DNA from: Alentia gelatinosa
Taxonomy: Eukaryota; Annelida; Polychaeta; Phyllodocida; Polynoidae
DNA: 64,000 bases
Direction: 5' to 3'
Assembly: GCA_950022655.1 (NCBI GenBank)
Contig: OX465583.1
Coordinates: 35,243,360-35,307,359, forward strand
The notes under the pieces were generated by a model that made no database searches, was not told where the DNA came from, and saw only the letters and a list, made by a program, of their open reading frames with translations. The first letter of the stretch is position 1; each line of letters begins with the position of its first letter. The position numbers were made by a program, and so were the translations under genes. Positions 47,067 to 60,242 of this stretch are shown one piece after another.

Positions 47067-47732
47067 AGGTCCGGGTGTGCAGGTAGAGAGTGTGCCAAGC
47101 TACGATGAACCAGAGCCAGCAGTGGGGACGGTGAAAGGGGAGGGTAGTATAGGTGTGTGTGGGGCGGGGTAGCGGTGCGCCGTTCCGGTCGCTGCACACA
47201 CTGACCCGTATACCTGCTTTGAAAATCCACCACTGGTACGTATTTATAACCTAAACGCGTCTGTTTCTATAGTCGCGTGGAGGATTGAGGTTAATTTAGG
47301 TACCACTGTGTTGCACCTCCATGCAGGGCATACCTTGTCCGGCGCTGGGACCACCGAAGCGTGACTAATCAGAAGGGGGTGACTCAACAGGTCAGACGTG
47401 GTTAATGCAGGTGGATGGGCAGCGCTACAAGGGTCAAGCTCGAACAATGACAACCGACTCGTTGCCGTTTAAGTGGCAAACTTAACATCACGGATGGCTG
47501 ACCATCACTGGATTTAGTATGCAGTCTATACTGGTTACCTGTGCTCTCTCTGGCAACCTCAGCCTGCATCACACATCGTTCACTTGTGGTATCTCTGGCA
47601 ACAACAGCTTATGTGATAAGCAGATCACCTCTGGCTGTATTGTACACTAGTCACCTGTGCTCTCTGGGGCAATCCATACCGCCACCTCCCACAGGTGCCA
47701 ATAACTTGTAGTTCTATCTCTATCTCTCAGCA

Positions 47733-48110
47733 TTACTGAAAATCATCAAAAGATTTCCCTGGACTCTGCAATCCATAGATGACCACATTGACCATATGAT
47801 AGTCATTTATGGTCTCCCCTGCTGACATCCAAGCTACCCACAATATTTCCTTTATCATCATGAAAAGTACATGCTTCACAGAACAGAGGATGAAGTACCA
47901 AATAATTATCTTAGAAATATAACCATTGTAACCCCAGCCCAAATATATAGAAGTTGGTAGTCTTTGGGATTGTGGATGACATGATCCACATAAGTCCACC
48001 ACGCAGCTGTGTCATACAGTTTATCAGATAGATTCAACCTCTCCCTGATATGATCCTATGTGTTGGCACAGTGCAAATACACTATAAAAGCAAAATCCTT
48101 AACCATATTA
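47733..48110 (-). pseudogene. possible decayed Ty1/copia-type gag fragment
   Basis: On the minus strand the end of the frame reads MSAGETINDYHMVNVVIYGL and then a short tail with KSFDDFQ before a stop. This resembles the conserved segment of copia-type gag (UBN2-like) proteins, where a helix carrying a Gly-Glu/x-Ile-x-Asp pattern precedes a hydrophobic stretch and a G-L-P-like turn. The sequence upstream is interrupted by stops in that phase. No protease, integrase, reverse transcriptase or LTR was found nearby, so if real it is an isolated relic. The match rests on memory of the family pattern only. Confidence 0.25.
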
Positions 48111-48119
48111 ATCGTCATG

Positions 48120-49460
48120 AAATACCTAATAAGATAGGATGTTTTTTTCAATAGGTCATCGCGATAGATTTTTCATTAGATCACTGTGAAGACTGGAAGT
48201 TAATATGTTTTAGTATTTTCTACCTTACAAATTCCGGTGTTGAAGCTATTATAGGAAATCTTAGCCAAGGCATAGCTATATGATATGTATATCAACTAAT
48301 AGACCAGAGTCGTATCTTTCTAATGATACCTTATTTATAAAGATCCGCCTGTTATTCACAGTACAAGAACAATTTTCATTTTCCATGTTAGAAAAAAAGG
48401 GTTTTTTTCATATCAAACGCTCAGAAGTCAGGTCGCACGCCTCATTTTCGTGTGACCTACTTAGGCGGCCATTACAAGATGGCGCCAGTGTGAACAGGGT
48501 CTATATACTGCCCATGAAGTGACCAGCAAGGCGCATGTACCCTATCACAGGTGATAGAGTACCACAACGGACACGACTGCAGCTGCACACTGACACATAG
48601 GTGAGCCTGTCCACCATCTACATTAGTACCTTTTTTATCTTTGGGAAAATAGAAACAATTATGAAATCTTAGCTTTAGACAGGCCAGACTCGATATTGCA
48701 ACACTCCCTGCGGTTATACATTGTAGACAAAAAAGGTCTTGCGATCACACCCACCATTCAAACTCTAGGTGTGAAAGTATTATATCATATAGGCAGAAGG
48801 CCAGACTGTCAGTATTTAAGCGAATGATGGTATAACCAAACGATTCCCCGTAGGACGGCACTGAAAGCTATAGCCAGGTCATACTGGAAGAACGCATTGC
48901 ATTACTGTCATCTGTATAACATACATTCAATATTACATTTATGTGACACTGGCTGCTGTGACAGGATGACGTTCTATTCATCAACTAAAACACTGCCTAT
49001 GCCTTCCTTTAATTTCGAGGATGAGCATTTTGTCACCAGCATAGCCGCTCCTCTTGAGATTCGACCATGGAGAATTCATCGAATGGAGAGAGGGAGGGGG
49101 TGGCGTTGTAGAAACGATTCCTGTGCCAGTCACGCACCAATGCCTCTGGAGGCAATTGGAAAAGTTTCTGAAATTTGTCTTCCTTGTTGGCAGGTTGGCG
49201 GCGCGCCAGTGTCAGTCAGGTCAGAGAAGCAGGTAATCACATTAGTGGCCAGGGACTGGGGCATGATGCAGGCGAGCAAGGATGTAACTAAGTTATAGAC
49301 TTGGCAAGGTGGTGTATGTATTAGGTCAAGTTGAACAACACACTGCTACCACCAGGTAACACTAGGCACGGACATCGCCATGGTGCTTGATTCGCCTGTA
49401 CATCTCATTAAACTTTCAGGTACTGTATTTCAATTGCATCAATATTCTACAACCCTTCTA
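48120..49460. other. stretch without a supported gene
   Basis: Two overlapping open frames around 48960-49230 end at a plausible CAG/GTAATC donor (intron from about 49232), with an acceptor-like CACCAG near 49040. The frames disagree, so I cannot decide on an exon. Confidence 0.4.
48475..48490 (+). promoter_or_regulatory. YY1-like site beside its inverted core
   Basis: AAGATGGCGCC (48476-48486) matches the YY1 consensus AAGATGGCGGC except near the end, and GGCGGCCATT (about 48464-48473) carries the inverted core. There is no linked exon. Confidence 0.25.
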
Positions 49461-49463
49461 CAC

Positions 49464-49465
<2 letters not shown>

Positions 49466-49528
<63 letters not shown>
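49466..49528. repeat. (TA)n microsatellite
   Basis: About 60 bases of uninterrupted TA. The Ile-Tyr repeat frame across it is an artefact. Confidence 0.95.
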
Positions 49529-49529
<1 letters not shown>

Positions 49530-49532
<3 letters not shown>

Positions 49533-51860
49533 TCACTACTGAGTAGAATAAAACAGAGTCGCTAGCGTGCAAAGTAGTTCCTGAAAATATCGGTGGCGAC
49601 TTCGTGTTTCCGTTGATAACTTATATCTGGAATGCTGGATAATAAATACAACATTACCATGATTTAGATTTGCATGGTCTTATTCTCTTTTTAGTTGACA
49701 CTGCAATATCCTCACATTCGTTCGGATATTACCATGCATCAGCTACGCGGAGAATACGACCCTGTAACTCAAAATCATGGTATCAATGTGTCAGATTTTG
49801 ACTGTACATCCTACCATTACACTTATGATCTTGATTCTATCGATGCATACAAAATACAAATTCATACATTTTTACATATGTACATGTACCTCCATCTAGG
49901 GCGACAGTACATGTAGATCCTCATTTTACCATACTACTTATACCTTAATTATGGAGATAATCATTTCATAAACATATGTATGCACCATGCTACAAAAGAT
50001 AGATATTAGACCTTTTTTTCACAGGTTGGTGTTGCACCTTACCTGGTTGGTTACGCAAGCCTGCAGTCAGACAATGACCTGGCAACGGATTAATTAGCAT
50101 TGGATGACTGAGTGTATTAGCGTCAAATATATATTCATTTAAAGCTATATGGGGTATGCCTGAACGATCGTTGACACTCGATCCACTGACATGACCCAAG
50201 GCTAACTAAGAGAGATAACTTTCTGTGAGCTCACTTTCTGGGTGGTGGCACCCGCACGCCCCCAGGGGGGAGTCAGTGGAGGTGACAGATGAACGTGAAA
50301 CCGGAGAAGGCAAACGGAACTAATCATGGCTGATCTAGTTATTGATAAAAGAGATATCAGATATCACAAACGGAGACAGATACAGCCCTGATGTATCCCC
50401 GTGAAGTGTGGCAGGCGTCGCAGCCTTTCCCAGTACAGCGACAAAGTCTGCATGAATAAGTTATTGAATATGTCGACGTTTGTCCCAAGATAAATCTTTC
50501 ACACCAGTACCTGAGATTTAATGGTAGATTGAGACATGTCCCCAGGGTGTCAGGGACGGTTTTTAAGTTTTCACAGGTGACTTCCAAGCCCAATCGCAGA
50601 CCCTAAGCTCCCCATACATGAACAGTTATATATAGATGTATGTGTGTGTATGCTTGATACTTAAAAAATTTAAACCAGGTAATATTGATATGCAATTGGG
50701 AATAGCATTGGCAGCAATTGTCCTCGTGAGTTTGTTGAAACGGATCTTAAAAACTTATCCTTGGTTTCCACAAATCAATTTTAGATGGGAAAATATATTG
50801 AAACAGATCGGAACAGTATATTACAGGAAAATAGATCAACAAGAATAATGAAAAGTGTATTTCAAGGACTGTAAGAATCCCGAATCCCAACGTCTACGTT
50901 CTTCGAGTGAAACACTCTAGGGTTAAAATAGTACATGCACTTTGAACTTCGACATACATGATGGACTGTCACCACTTAGACAATAATGAGAAAGCAAAAG
51001 TTCCTTGAGGCAACAGTGGGTTTTAACTTACACTCCTCAGATAATATAATGGTGAACACACCTATAAGATTTAGTTAGTCATGAAATTTGAGCTGGATCT
51101 TCAAAATGAAGCAACAATGAAGAAAACGTGATGTAAAAGTGTGCTGATTTGAGAAAGGACCATGTAACTATAGAACTTTAAACAGAACGCCCCCTTTTTC
51201 TATTTCAATTGATACAAAGTTTCTTGTTGACGAGTCTACGCAGTTCTCACGGGAAAACTAGTTAGAACAGGATGTCGGAGTTCAGCTTTTTGCGATGAAT
51301 GGTTAAATGGAGTGGTGTGGGGTCTACTATCACAGTGTCTCGTATTTACTGTCTCCCGTCGATTTGCACTTTTCCCACCAGAGGACAAAACTACCGACCT
51401 CTATACTGCCTGGGCAGCTTTTTACATACATAGTGATCCGCCCTATGAAATAATACAAACTTTCTAAAGATATTGAAAAAAAGGTTTACTGATATATGTT
51501 GCTCTTTTGAGTTTTTCGTGAATGATACACGAAATTACGTACGGAATCTGGTTTAGAAAGCGGGCTGGTTGCAATGCCCTGCCTGTTTTCCCCGCCCATT
51601 TCAGCCGCACCACTATCACCGACCATTGCTAAAAACAGCAAAACCCGTTGTGTGTATAGAACGACCAAACTACACGTAAAACAATGTAAGGAATAGTATT
51701 GCCCCGCTATAGACCTATTTATAACAATGCGAGGAGAGTTTGTGTTTGCTCAAATTGCCTTTTCCCTGTACTACGTTTTTTTCTAATAGCACTCGCCGTC
51801 CTCTGCGTGAACTGAGCGGATATCACACCCGGCTTCTACCAACGCCCTCCTTGCACTCAC
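49530..51860. other. stretch without a supported gene
   Basis: No gene is supported. A minus-strand frame at 50357-50593 has a cysteine-rich patch (CRLCRCTGKGCDACH) and a donor-like CAG/GTACTG inside it, but no recognisable family. Confidence 0.45.
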
Positions 51861-51869
51861 TAAACACTA

Positions 51870-52016
51870 TAGATCGCCCTCAGTGAGAACTGCTCACGGC
51901 GGGCGAGCAGCTCAGCAGGTGGCACACAGCAGCGTGTTTCAACAACCTACTCGGCACTTTGAAGATCTTCGACGTTGTTCCTACTCCTACCTGAGTCCTA
52001 GTCCTTATTGTCAGGT
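51870..52016 (+). promoter_or_regulatory. promoter-like GC-richer block with possible non-coding first exon
   Basis: GAACTGCTC (51887-51895) and GAGCAGCTC (51905-51913) lie in a locally CpG-rich stretch. A pyrimidine-rich segment follows and ends in GTCAG/GTACGC, an acceptable splice donor (intron from about 52015). No ATG-initiated frame of note lies between, so a 5' UTR exon would be the interpretation. Confidence 0.22.
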
Positions 52017-52019
52017 ACG

Positions 52020-53040
52020 CATTCTCCTATACCTGGAGACTGCATGAGTATGTTGTATTAAAGTTGAGATGTATGGAGGGCATGAGGTTCTATAAGATCT
52101 ATTTAGTTATTACTTTTTTTTTATATTTGATTAATGATAACTAGGTATGTTGACTTATCCAAATCAGGACGATTGATCCATCGAGGTATTCACCAGAATC
52201 ATGACATTTACAATACCATTGTGCCAGGAAATATTGAAACAGTATTCATGAAACTTGTACAGACTAAATGCATAACAAAATAGTAATGATCAAATAATCT
52301 AATATGAGTTTTGATAAGAATAGGCTCGCCCCTCAGCGCTATACCAGAGCCTAATACCCGTCTCCATCCATGTGCTTCTGGCTCAGACAGACCTCCGCTT
52401 GTAAAAGGTTAAATTCATTATAGTTAGATAGATAGATTGTATCCGCGTGTATTATCGTACGAGGAACCTGTGTTCCGCACGAAAGTGACGGCAGGTGAAC
52501 TCTTAAATGGGGTAAAATCAAAGTTTAGATGGTAGGAACCCTTCCGAGCAAAGATGTTCTCGCATACGGGGTTTTCCCCGTATATATTATGTATGAGTAC
52601 TTTTTATTAGAAATACCCCTAGAAAGAAAATGATAAAATGTACACTTCAATGACACCGCAATGAATCTGTGACTTGGGAATAACATACGACGTAAATAAA
52701 CCTCCATACTTCATGGGATAGATGGCTTATTTCCTAAGGCATATTTTAGTTTTAGATAAAACACGCTTCTCAGAATACACAAAAATCTGTTCATTTTCTT
52801 CCGTTTACTTTTTTTTTCGAAATAAACTTCCGTAATCACAAACATTACGCCGTATCTCAGGATTGAATAACACTAGGGCCTAACCACTGCCAATGATTGT
52901 GAAATTAATCTTCATCCTGGTATCAAAATACGGTAATATAACAACAACTGACGGTAATCATAAACCTTCCGCAACTAAGCAGTAATCAAAGTACACTTGG
53001 ATATGTGTATGTGCCAAATTCGAATAGATTATAACACTAG
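52020..53040. other. gene-free stretch
   Basis: AT-rich DNA with short frames only. I see nothing to annotate. Confidence 0.55.

Positions 53041-53042
<2 letters not shown>

Positions 53043-53121
<79 letters not shown>
53043..53121. repeat. (TA)n microsatellite, about 39 units
   Basis: The longest uninterrupted TA tract of the window, about 78 bases. Confidence 0.95.
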
Positions 53122-53125
<4 letters not shown>

Positions 53126-53265
53126 AGTTAATAACACATATGAATGCTTAAAAAAGTTTCAATTTTTATTCATGATAGCTTGAAAAACAAATTAAACAAA
53201 GAGTCAGAGCGCGATGAATTGTGTGGAAATCTCTGTATTATTCTGTTGAGTGAGCAAGCAGCGTG

Positions 53266-53342
53266 CCGTTAGTGACTAGCAATACATCATTCATGTAAAA
53301 ATTCCGTTAGTGACTAGCAATACATCATTCATGTAAACATTT
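53266..53342. repeat. tandem duplication of a 38-bp unit
   Basis: Two copies, starting at 53266 and 53304, beginning CCGTTAGTGACTAGCAATAC and ending in an A-rich stretch. They are almost identical, so the duplication is recent. Confidence 0.85.
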
Positions 53343-53344
53343 CG

Positions 53345-56170
53345 GTCGCGGCCGGTCGTTATCCTGTTGGTCGTACAGTGTGTGCGCGGTAGAACAACGT
53401 ATTCCCGAGGAGTGGTGTAGGGATGGGCGGCTCTTTCAGAGAACGGAGAGCTGATGAAGACGAGGGGCGTGATGGATCTGACATTCTGATTAACAAGCTC
53501 GGTGACTAGTTATTAGGTAGCTTGTGTTTCCTTGATGACAGAAATATGCCTAATTCTATTTGAAATACAACCCGGTTTCCCGATGACAAAATCCTGAAAG
53601 GGTAATTCTCCTTAAAGTGGGGTAATCTTTTTTTAGAAGACACTGATTCATTCAGCAAATAAAGGTTATATATCTTTTTATTATTAAATTATGTAAGTTA
53701 TATCTTCATATAAATGCACATGTATGTATTAACTCTCCTAGGCCTTTACATTCTCAATGCAAATGTAAATTCCTATTGTCACTACTTCTCCACACAATCG
53801 CAGGCTATATTTTCCCACATTGAATGCTTACATAGTAACTATTTGTTCACACGATGTCCTAATGTCTAAACATCTAATCAATATCAATAAAGATGACGAT
53901 GTCATCCTAAATGCAGCATCACTGCACCTCCAAGATAGTTGTACCACGATTTTGACCCTGTATACCCAACCTTTCTGGCAGCGGTAAGAACAGTGCCAGC
54001 GTGTCTGCTTGTACATGAGGATCAGGCTGGAGGGGACAGACCTGTTGACACAGTCCCCTTCTGTGTGGTTGGATTCTTTCTGTTGAATCTCTGCTGTTGG
54101 ATCTCAGGCTTTTAGATCACAGGCCCTGCAAAAGGACAAAGGCAGGCGGTGCGTGTGTGGCGGATGGTTGCTTTTGTTCTGGCTGCATGTGTTTAGGGTG
54201 AAAAGGGGAGCACTTCAGAGGAAGGCTTTACTGTACAAGAAAACCTAGCAGATTGCGGTTCCGTCACAGGCTAAATAACACAGTCTCCAAGTAGTCCCTC
54301 CCATCGTGTTATCCTTCCGCTCATAGGGACACACCACTCAGGAGCGTTTGTATTCATTCCCAACAGAAATAAATACGCGTATATAAACATCGCGCCAGTT
54401 TATTCTCACCATCAACAAGTCGGGTATATTGTTTATCGCCGACTTTGTGACAATAAATAAGAATGCTACTAGGTATAGCCCGGCAGAGGATATTTGTGTT
54501 ACAATGCACTCGCTGCGTCACACTGAGGTAAGGGGAGGGCACAGGGAGAATGTCATAAGACGATCTGTTTGCTATCCAAACGTGTCTTTTTTGTGGCCTG
54601 CCCACAGGTTGATGCTCGCCCCATGAGACCTGTGGAGCGCCAAGCGGCGGTAGGCGGATACAGGCAAAACGGAGTAAAAACATCCTGGGGCCGTTCCATA
54701 AAAATTATTCCGGAGAAATTCTCGAGTTATGGAGTATTCTGAGCAGTTGCTAATTCGTATATCGTTATGTATATATGTGAATTCAAGAACTTTTGATTTA
54801 AGATATTAATATTCATAGAGAGGGATTAATATGGCAAGGATATGAGGAAAACCCAAGAGTTATTTCAGAAACCGGTTCCTATTATTCAGTGGTGCGGTCT
54901 GTAGGAGAATTGGGAAGGAAGGGGTGGTTGGGTAAGGAGTTTGGGCAGGCAGGTAGGGAAGGTGTTTGGAGGATGAATTACCTGGAAGTATGACCGGTCT
55001 ACGTGTCTACTATAAGAAACCAGGGGCCTCCTTCCACTGGCATCAGGTCCTTGTTTATGTTGCGGTGACACATACTCTACTCTACACCCTTACTATCAGC
55101 TACCACTAATCTCTAAACGGCGATAAAACACTGCGACCCCGACAGATTATTTGTCTTCACCGGATCCCACAAGGACCGCTCCGAGCACTGCTAAATACAT
55201 GACTTAATGGAAATCTTATCCGGAGTTCCTTTTCGCAAGGCGATATGTTTTCTTACCTCTATAAGAATTCCTGTGTGGGTAGATATGAGATCAGGATCTA
55301 TAAGAACCACACCCTGGTCTGTGAGTGCGAACTTAAAAATCTTTATGGTACACTGTAACAGCCGGCGGTATTCCTACACAAGTAGAACTACTTTGTACTT
55401 AGTGTGAGATTTATTTCACAGACTGAACACAGTCTCAATGTCCGTGAGATTATTTTTCTTCACAAGTGTCTGTCATATAGCAAGCTGCCTCTGGGGCTTA
55501 CACCTAAAACAGGTCCAGAGATATTCTCCCTTTAGAAAAATTTAAGTAATGATGTCAACCAAAACCATAAGTATCAAAACATACACGTAATAGATATGCA
55601 TCAAATTTAAGGAAGGTACCCCGGTAACTCTATTTAGAGTAAGAGCGCAGCTTCCTTTTAACATCAGGGGAGAAAACTAGTATGGAACTGAATAGAGAAC
55701 TTCCTCGGGGCTAGTTTTAGGACTGGACCCCTTAGAATATTCCCTGGCACATGGGACCAGTCACGTCAAAGGCAACACTACAAAGCAGCCTACCACTCAC
55801 AGGGTGTTCCCTCTACCCTGAAAAGAAAACTTAATGACTAATGCCTGGTCCTTGTTAACCAATACACACCAAATCACCCCAGGGGGGTTTGAATGACGCC
55901 CTTTGCCGCACTCAGTCACTGATACCCAGGCCCGTGAGCCAAAATCTAAGTAAAGACATTTCAAAAATCTTAGTCTATTGTGCTATTGTCTTTGAGTTAT
56001 GTTTTGTTTTTTTGTGGTGCGATGTGAAAAAGGGAATGACCCTTGTTTTATACGTGGCTGACCTAGCATTGCTATTTGCTAACAATGTTAACCACATGTG
56101 AGAAACCTGACAGATACTAACACGAAAAGGATTTAGTACACACTTTAGTTTTTCTCTCAAGGTATATAAA
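53345..56170. other. stretch without a supported gene
   Basis: No supported gene. Frames at 53828-54016 and 54354-54683 (minus) have no recognisable motif. Confidence 0.5.
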
Positions 56171-56174
56171 TACA

Positions 56175-56262
56175 GAGGAGGTTACTGTTGGGGAAGGCCG
56201 TGGGTTAGGCCCCGATAGATCTGACTTTGATGCTGTCAAATGGGTTCCAATCCCATTTACTG
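56175..56262 (+). mobile_element. possible tRNA-like SINE head
   Basis: AAGGCCGTGGGTTAGGC resembles an A box and D-arm. About 40 bases later ATGGGTTCCAATCCCAT forms a perfect five-pair T-arm with a TTCCAAT loop and a one-mismatch B box. The body after 56262 is AT-rich with no clear tail or target duplication. Confidence 0.35.
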
Positions 56263-56395
56263 ACTTTTATATCTCGCTCAAATCTTTATCAAATAGTTTT
56301 AATATCCACCGGGTATTATCTTGTAAACACGTACTGCTTCATCGATATAGCTCAGGGTATATGAGGCTTGCTCATCATGATTAATTCTATATTAA

Positions 56396-56769
56396 CCCTT
56401 TCAGGGCGGATAATACCTTGAGGCATTCCCCAGCATAGACCGGATAATGCCTTGAGGCATTCCCCCGCGGAGACCGGATAATGCCTTGAGGCATTATTTA
56501 TGAAATTTAGTAATATTTATCATTTCATCGTTTTATGAAGAAATAATTGATCAATATATCTGAAACTTTCAGAGAATATACCTATGATATAGTATTTGAT
56601 ATTATTTGGTAAACCAAATAATATAGATAAGAATGATTTGTCATATTACGTGATAAAAAAATTGGAATATGGGTTTAGACAAATTTTGGCCCGTCCCCTG
56701 GAGTTATGCCAATCCAAAGTTCCCGCCCCAACCAACAGGGCTCTGCCACAGACCCCCGTCTTTAAAGGG
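56396..56769. mobile_element. TTAA-flanked piggyBac-like MITE
   Basis: The 374-bp element starts CCCTTT, ends AAAGGG and is flanked on both sides by TTAA (56392-56395 and 56770-56773). TTAA duplication with CCC...GGG ends is the pattern of piggyBac-type insertions. The inverted repeat is short. It carries three 34-bp tandem units at its left end, described separately. No transposase is present, so it would depend on an enzyme encoded elsewhere. Confidence 0.62.
56407..56508. repeat. three 34-bp tandem units carrying AATGCCTTGAGGCATT hairpin
   Basis: Units start at 56407, 56441 and 56475. Units two and three contain the perfect inverted repeat AATGCC-TTGA-GGCATT; unit one has a single change (AATACC). 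The array lies inside the left part of the TTAA-flanked element and could serve as repeated transposase-binding sites. Confidence 0.85.
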
Positions 56770-56774
56770 TTAAT

Positions 56775-59595
56775 AAATAGATAACGAACATTTTAACTAT
56801 CGTATAGCATTGCATTAATCGACACGCGTTAACCACCGTATGAGGACGATGAATAATCAGAGTAATACATACGGAGGTAGGTTGGTTCATGGCAATGCCA
56901 ATGTCGTCTTTAAGAGAGTGTAGTCAATCAAAATAAATCAAATTCACATTGGTCGAGACGTTATCCCGTCACAGCAAAGCCATAGCAATAATTAAACTAC
57001 TTGAAGCTAAATATTGGCAGAGATCTCTTTAGAATAGAAACAAAAACCTGTCAGTTTGCTGGAAATCACTCTGCTCAGCCTACGGTATAGGACGGCAATT
57101 GCCAGCAACCCTACGTGATTTATTGATAATCCACAGGATTATATAATCATGTTTTATTATAATATATTCATACACATGTATACATATAACTTGACCCCCG
57201 ACACTTCACATTACAGTTATTATCATGCTCCAACCTATTCCCAAACGTTGTATCGACTTGACTTCATCTTCTAATTGAATCACTCCGTCTGAATTAATCA
57301 ACTCTTATCTCGCCATGAAGATAGCCAATTTGTTGCTGGCGTAGTGTAAAGTTACCATCTCTCATTCAGACAGAGTATCTATTTCAGTATGCACATTACA
57401 TTGGCCATTCAAGGAACTCGGTTTAGTTGTGCTAGATGACGTTTTTATTTGTACTTATATTCATTATTTACAAGGCAATTTCAAAAGCGAATCCTCTCAG
57501 CTGGATTTACTAAAGACTTGAGAGTAGTTCGCTTCTAGTTTGAGATAAATGAGATATATGAAGTTATCTCATCCCTGGTATATTTCCTTCATAGACCATT
57601 GGGAGCCTTGAATATTGTAAACAAAATTTAATGGGCGATGATCACACAAATATTAGCAAAATAGTCAGTTATGGGGGTGAGATCAGATCTGAACCACACT
57701 CGATTCATAACTACTGAAAATACACCATTCGCTTTGTTTTGCTATGTAATCTTATTGGGCTTTGTCTCGTGAGATTACACCGCAACCAGACTCTTGGGAT
57801 ATTTTCAGTAGCTATGGATCGCGAAGCAGTTCCTTCTTAATATTGGTGTGAGTCGATGTGAAAAATATACGGAGTATATAAATGTAAGGGGGTTATGTCA
57901 CCGTTTGTTAATAATAAAGCTGACCCAACCGTTGGACTATCATATTATTAAGAGATGACGAGTTCAGGTGCAGCGTAGTGATGGCAGAAGTAAATTCCAT
58001 GTATGGTCTATACGTCTCTGTAGACTGTCAGGTTATGGGACGTATTTCCGTGAATAATACTGAGTTCTCACATCAATGCGCTATATAGAACACTATCCTG
58101 TATACACCCGAAAATAATGATGATGTACGTCGAAGCAAATTTGAGTCGTGAACGATGGAAACTAGCCCGGGTAGTAAAACAGTGTAGGTCCCATGTTGCC
58201 GTAGTTCATATATATAATATATATATATATACCGTTCCATACTTCCCTGTATATATGCATATTGGCACGGTATAGGGAGCTGTGGTACATAACTAGTAGA
58301 AGTGCGCGCATGGGTGTATGATAAGAATGATAAGAACATATCTCATGTCCCTTCATCCCAAAGTCCCCTTCATTCCTCCAGTATGCATATTGAACATAAG
58401 ACCCACATTCGCCTGCATGCCACTCCACGTGGAGTTACAAATAACCTGCAGGATGAAATGTCAATCACATCAAACGCATCAAAAGAGCCGGTACACAAAG
58501 GCAAAGTACCCGATAGATGTAATCACATCCATTTTGTGTAATACGGGAGGGCTTCTATTAGCAACACCTAAACCGATTGGAATATTAGCCATTAGGAAGC
58601 ATACCTGTACCACCTTGGGGCTAATCTACCTTTTCAGAGACCATTATACTGTCAATATATATATATACACACACGCCGGCTTTGAAATGTCGACATTGTC
58701 TCTATACCTGTAGCCTTCCTCTACCCTTCTCAACTGCCTTAGGGCAGGATGGTGGAACTGGTAAAGGGAAGAGGGATCAAGGTATACATGGGGCAGGTAT
58801 AGGTAAAAGTTGTTACACCTGAATTATTGACCTCTTCACCTGGGGGCGCTGGCAGCAGTCTCCACACCTGTCCCCGCCGTGCCCTAGTTCGTGTGCGTCC
58901 CACCAGGGGTTGTTAAGGCGCAGGTGTCATGCAGAACCACCAGCTGAGGGGTTGGGGGTGTCAGACGGGGTTTGGAGGAGGGGTAGGGGGTGGGACCTTG
59001 CATCCTTTCTGTTTGGGGGTGCCACCTACAATACCCGGGTCACTTCCATAGAACAGCAAAGGTCAGCTATTGAGTAATAACAATGTGAAACGTGTGAGGC
59101 GTGGTGTCAGATGTTGTGGAGAGACAGACACACTAATAGGTCACTTATCACATGTTCTATATCAGTGAAAGTCCTCTGGGACAACGGTCGAGGGGTCTAA
59201 TTTAATGCCGGTGTCAGTGGCTATTCAAATAGTAAAAATCCCCACATTCCTCTCTACACATTGAGATGAATAACCACAGTGGTCTCCTTAATCCTAACAC
59301 ACTCGATATTGTTAAATGATAATACTTTCTAAACTATTTAAGCATCATCCTTCTGGGTATTTTGAAAATAATAAAGAAGGTCATGTGATATCATTTCCCT
59401 TCTAGTCATGTTATGTCTGATATCTACGAATGGCGCTCCGCTGATATTAGGAAAGAAACCAATGATCACGTGTCACATGAAACGAAGAGAAATGAATAAA
59501 CCTTTTTTGCTAAAAAAAAAAGGACAGAACTTTGTACATACTACCTTAATATCAATAGACTCACTAAATATTGATATAGTGTTTGCTCGGATCCC
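56775..59595. other. stretch without a supported gene
   Basis: No gene is supported. A short TA-rich tract lies at about 58208-58231. A G-rich segment with several GGGG blocks lies at about 58947-58995. Confidence 0.5.
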
Positions 59596-59597
59596 TA

Positions 59598-59884
59598 AGG
59601 CCTGGCGTCCACCTACTACGATAGAAATTTAGACCTACCGATATGGCACCGATCCAAAAAGCAAATATCGGAGACATATCGGGAAGGTGCAAAATCGTAG
59701 ACATATATGTCTCGGCATGCCAATCCACCACGCATTTTATGGTTTTTTTTATCGGTGTCTATTCGCAGAAACGTGGTCAACTGCCTCGATATTAGGTTAC
59801 TTTCCGAAACGATTTTGATTTTTTATCGGGAGGTGCATCGTAGACAATATCGGAGCTATGTCGTAGTTGGTGGATGCCGGGCCT
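59598..59884. mobile_element. non-autonomous TIR transposon (MITE), 287 bp
   Basis: The left end begins AGGCCTGGCGTCCACC and continues CTACTACGATA-like. The reverse complement of the right end begins AGGCCCGGCATCCACC and continues with AACTACGACA. The match is about 22 of 26. Subterminal words ATCGGGA(A)GGTGCA and CGTAGACA occur twice. I could not identify a convincing target-site duplication, so the superfamily is undecided. There is no coding capacity. Confidence 0.7.
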
Positions 59885-60242
59885 AATGAAGGGAAAAGCA
59901 ATGGGAGTGTATTTGGATTCTTTGAATGGGCCTCGATAACATAGCATTTATCCTTTCACTGAAGTGCAATTTATCCAGTTTACATGAATATTGATTATTC
60001 ATTTTCAGATTGGGGTGGAGGTACATCGGGCATTCATTTGGTAAGCACTCCATGAAGGCCTTTCCCCCGATGCACGAGGGTCGTATTTGTGTTGTACCTT
60101 CATTGTATTTGTGTCGTATTTGTGTCTGATAGAAGGAGAATAGCCTGAGAAAGATGACCATTTCTCATGCTGAAACATATCGGTTAGGAACACACGAACC
60201 ACACCTAAAACAGATAGAACCCTTTTCTTCCCGACCGCATTC

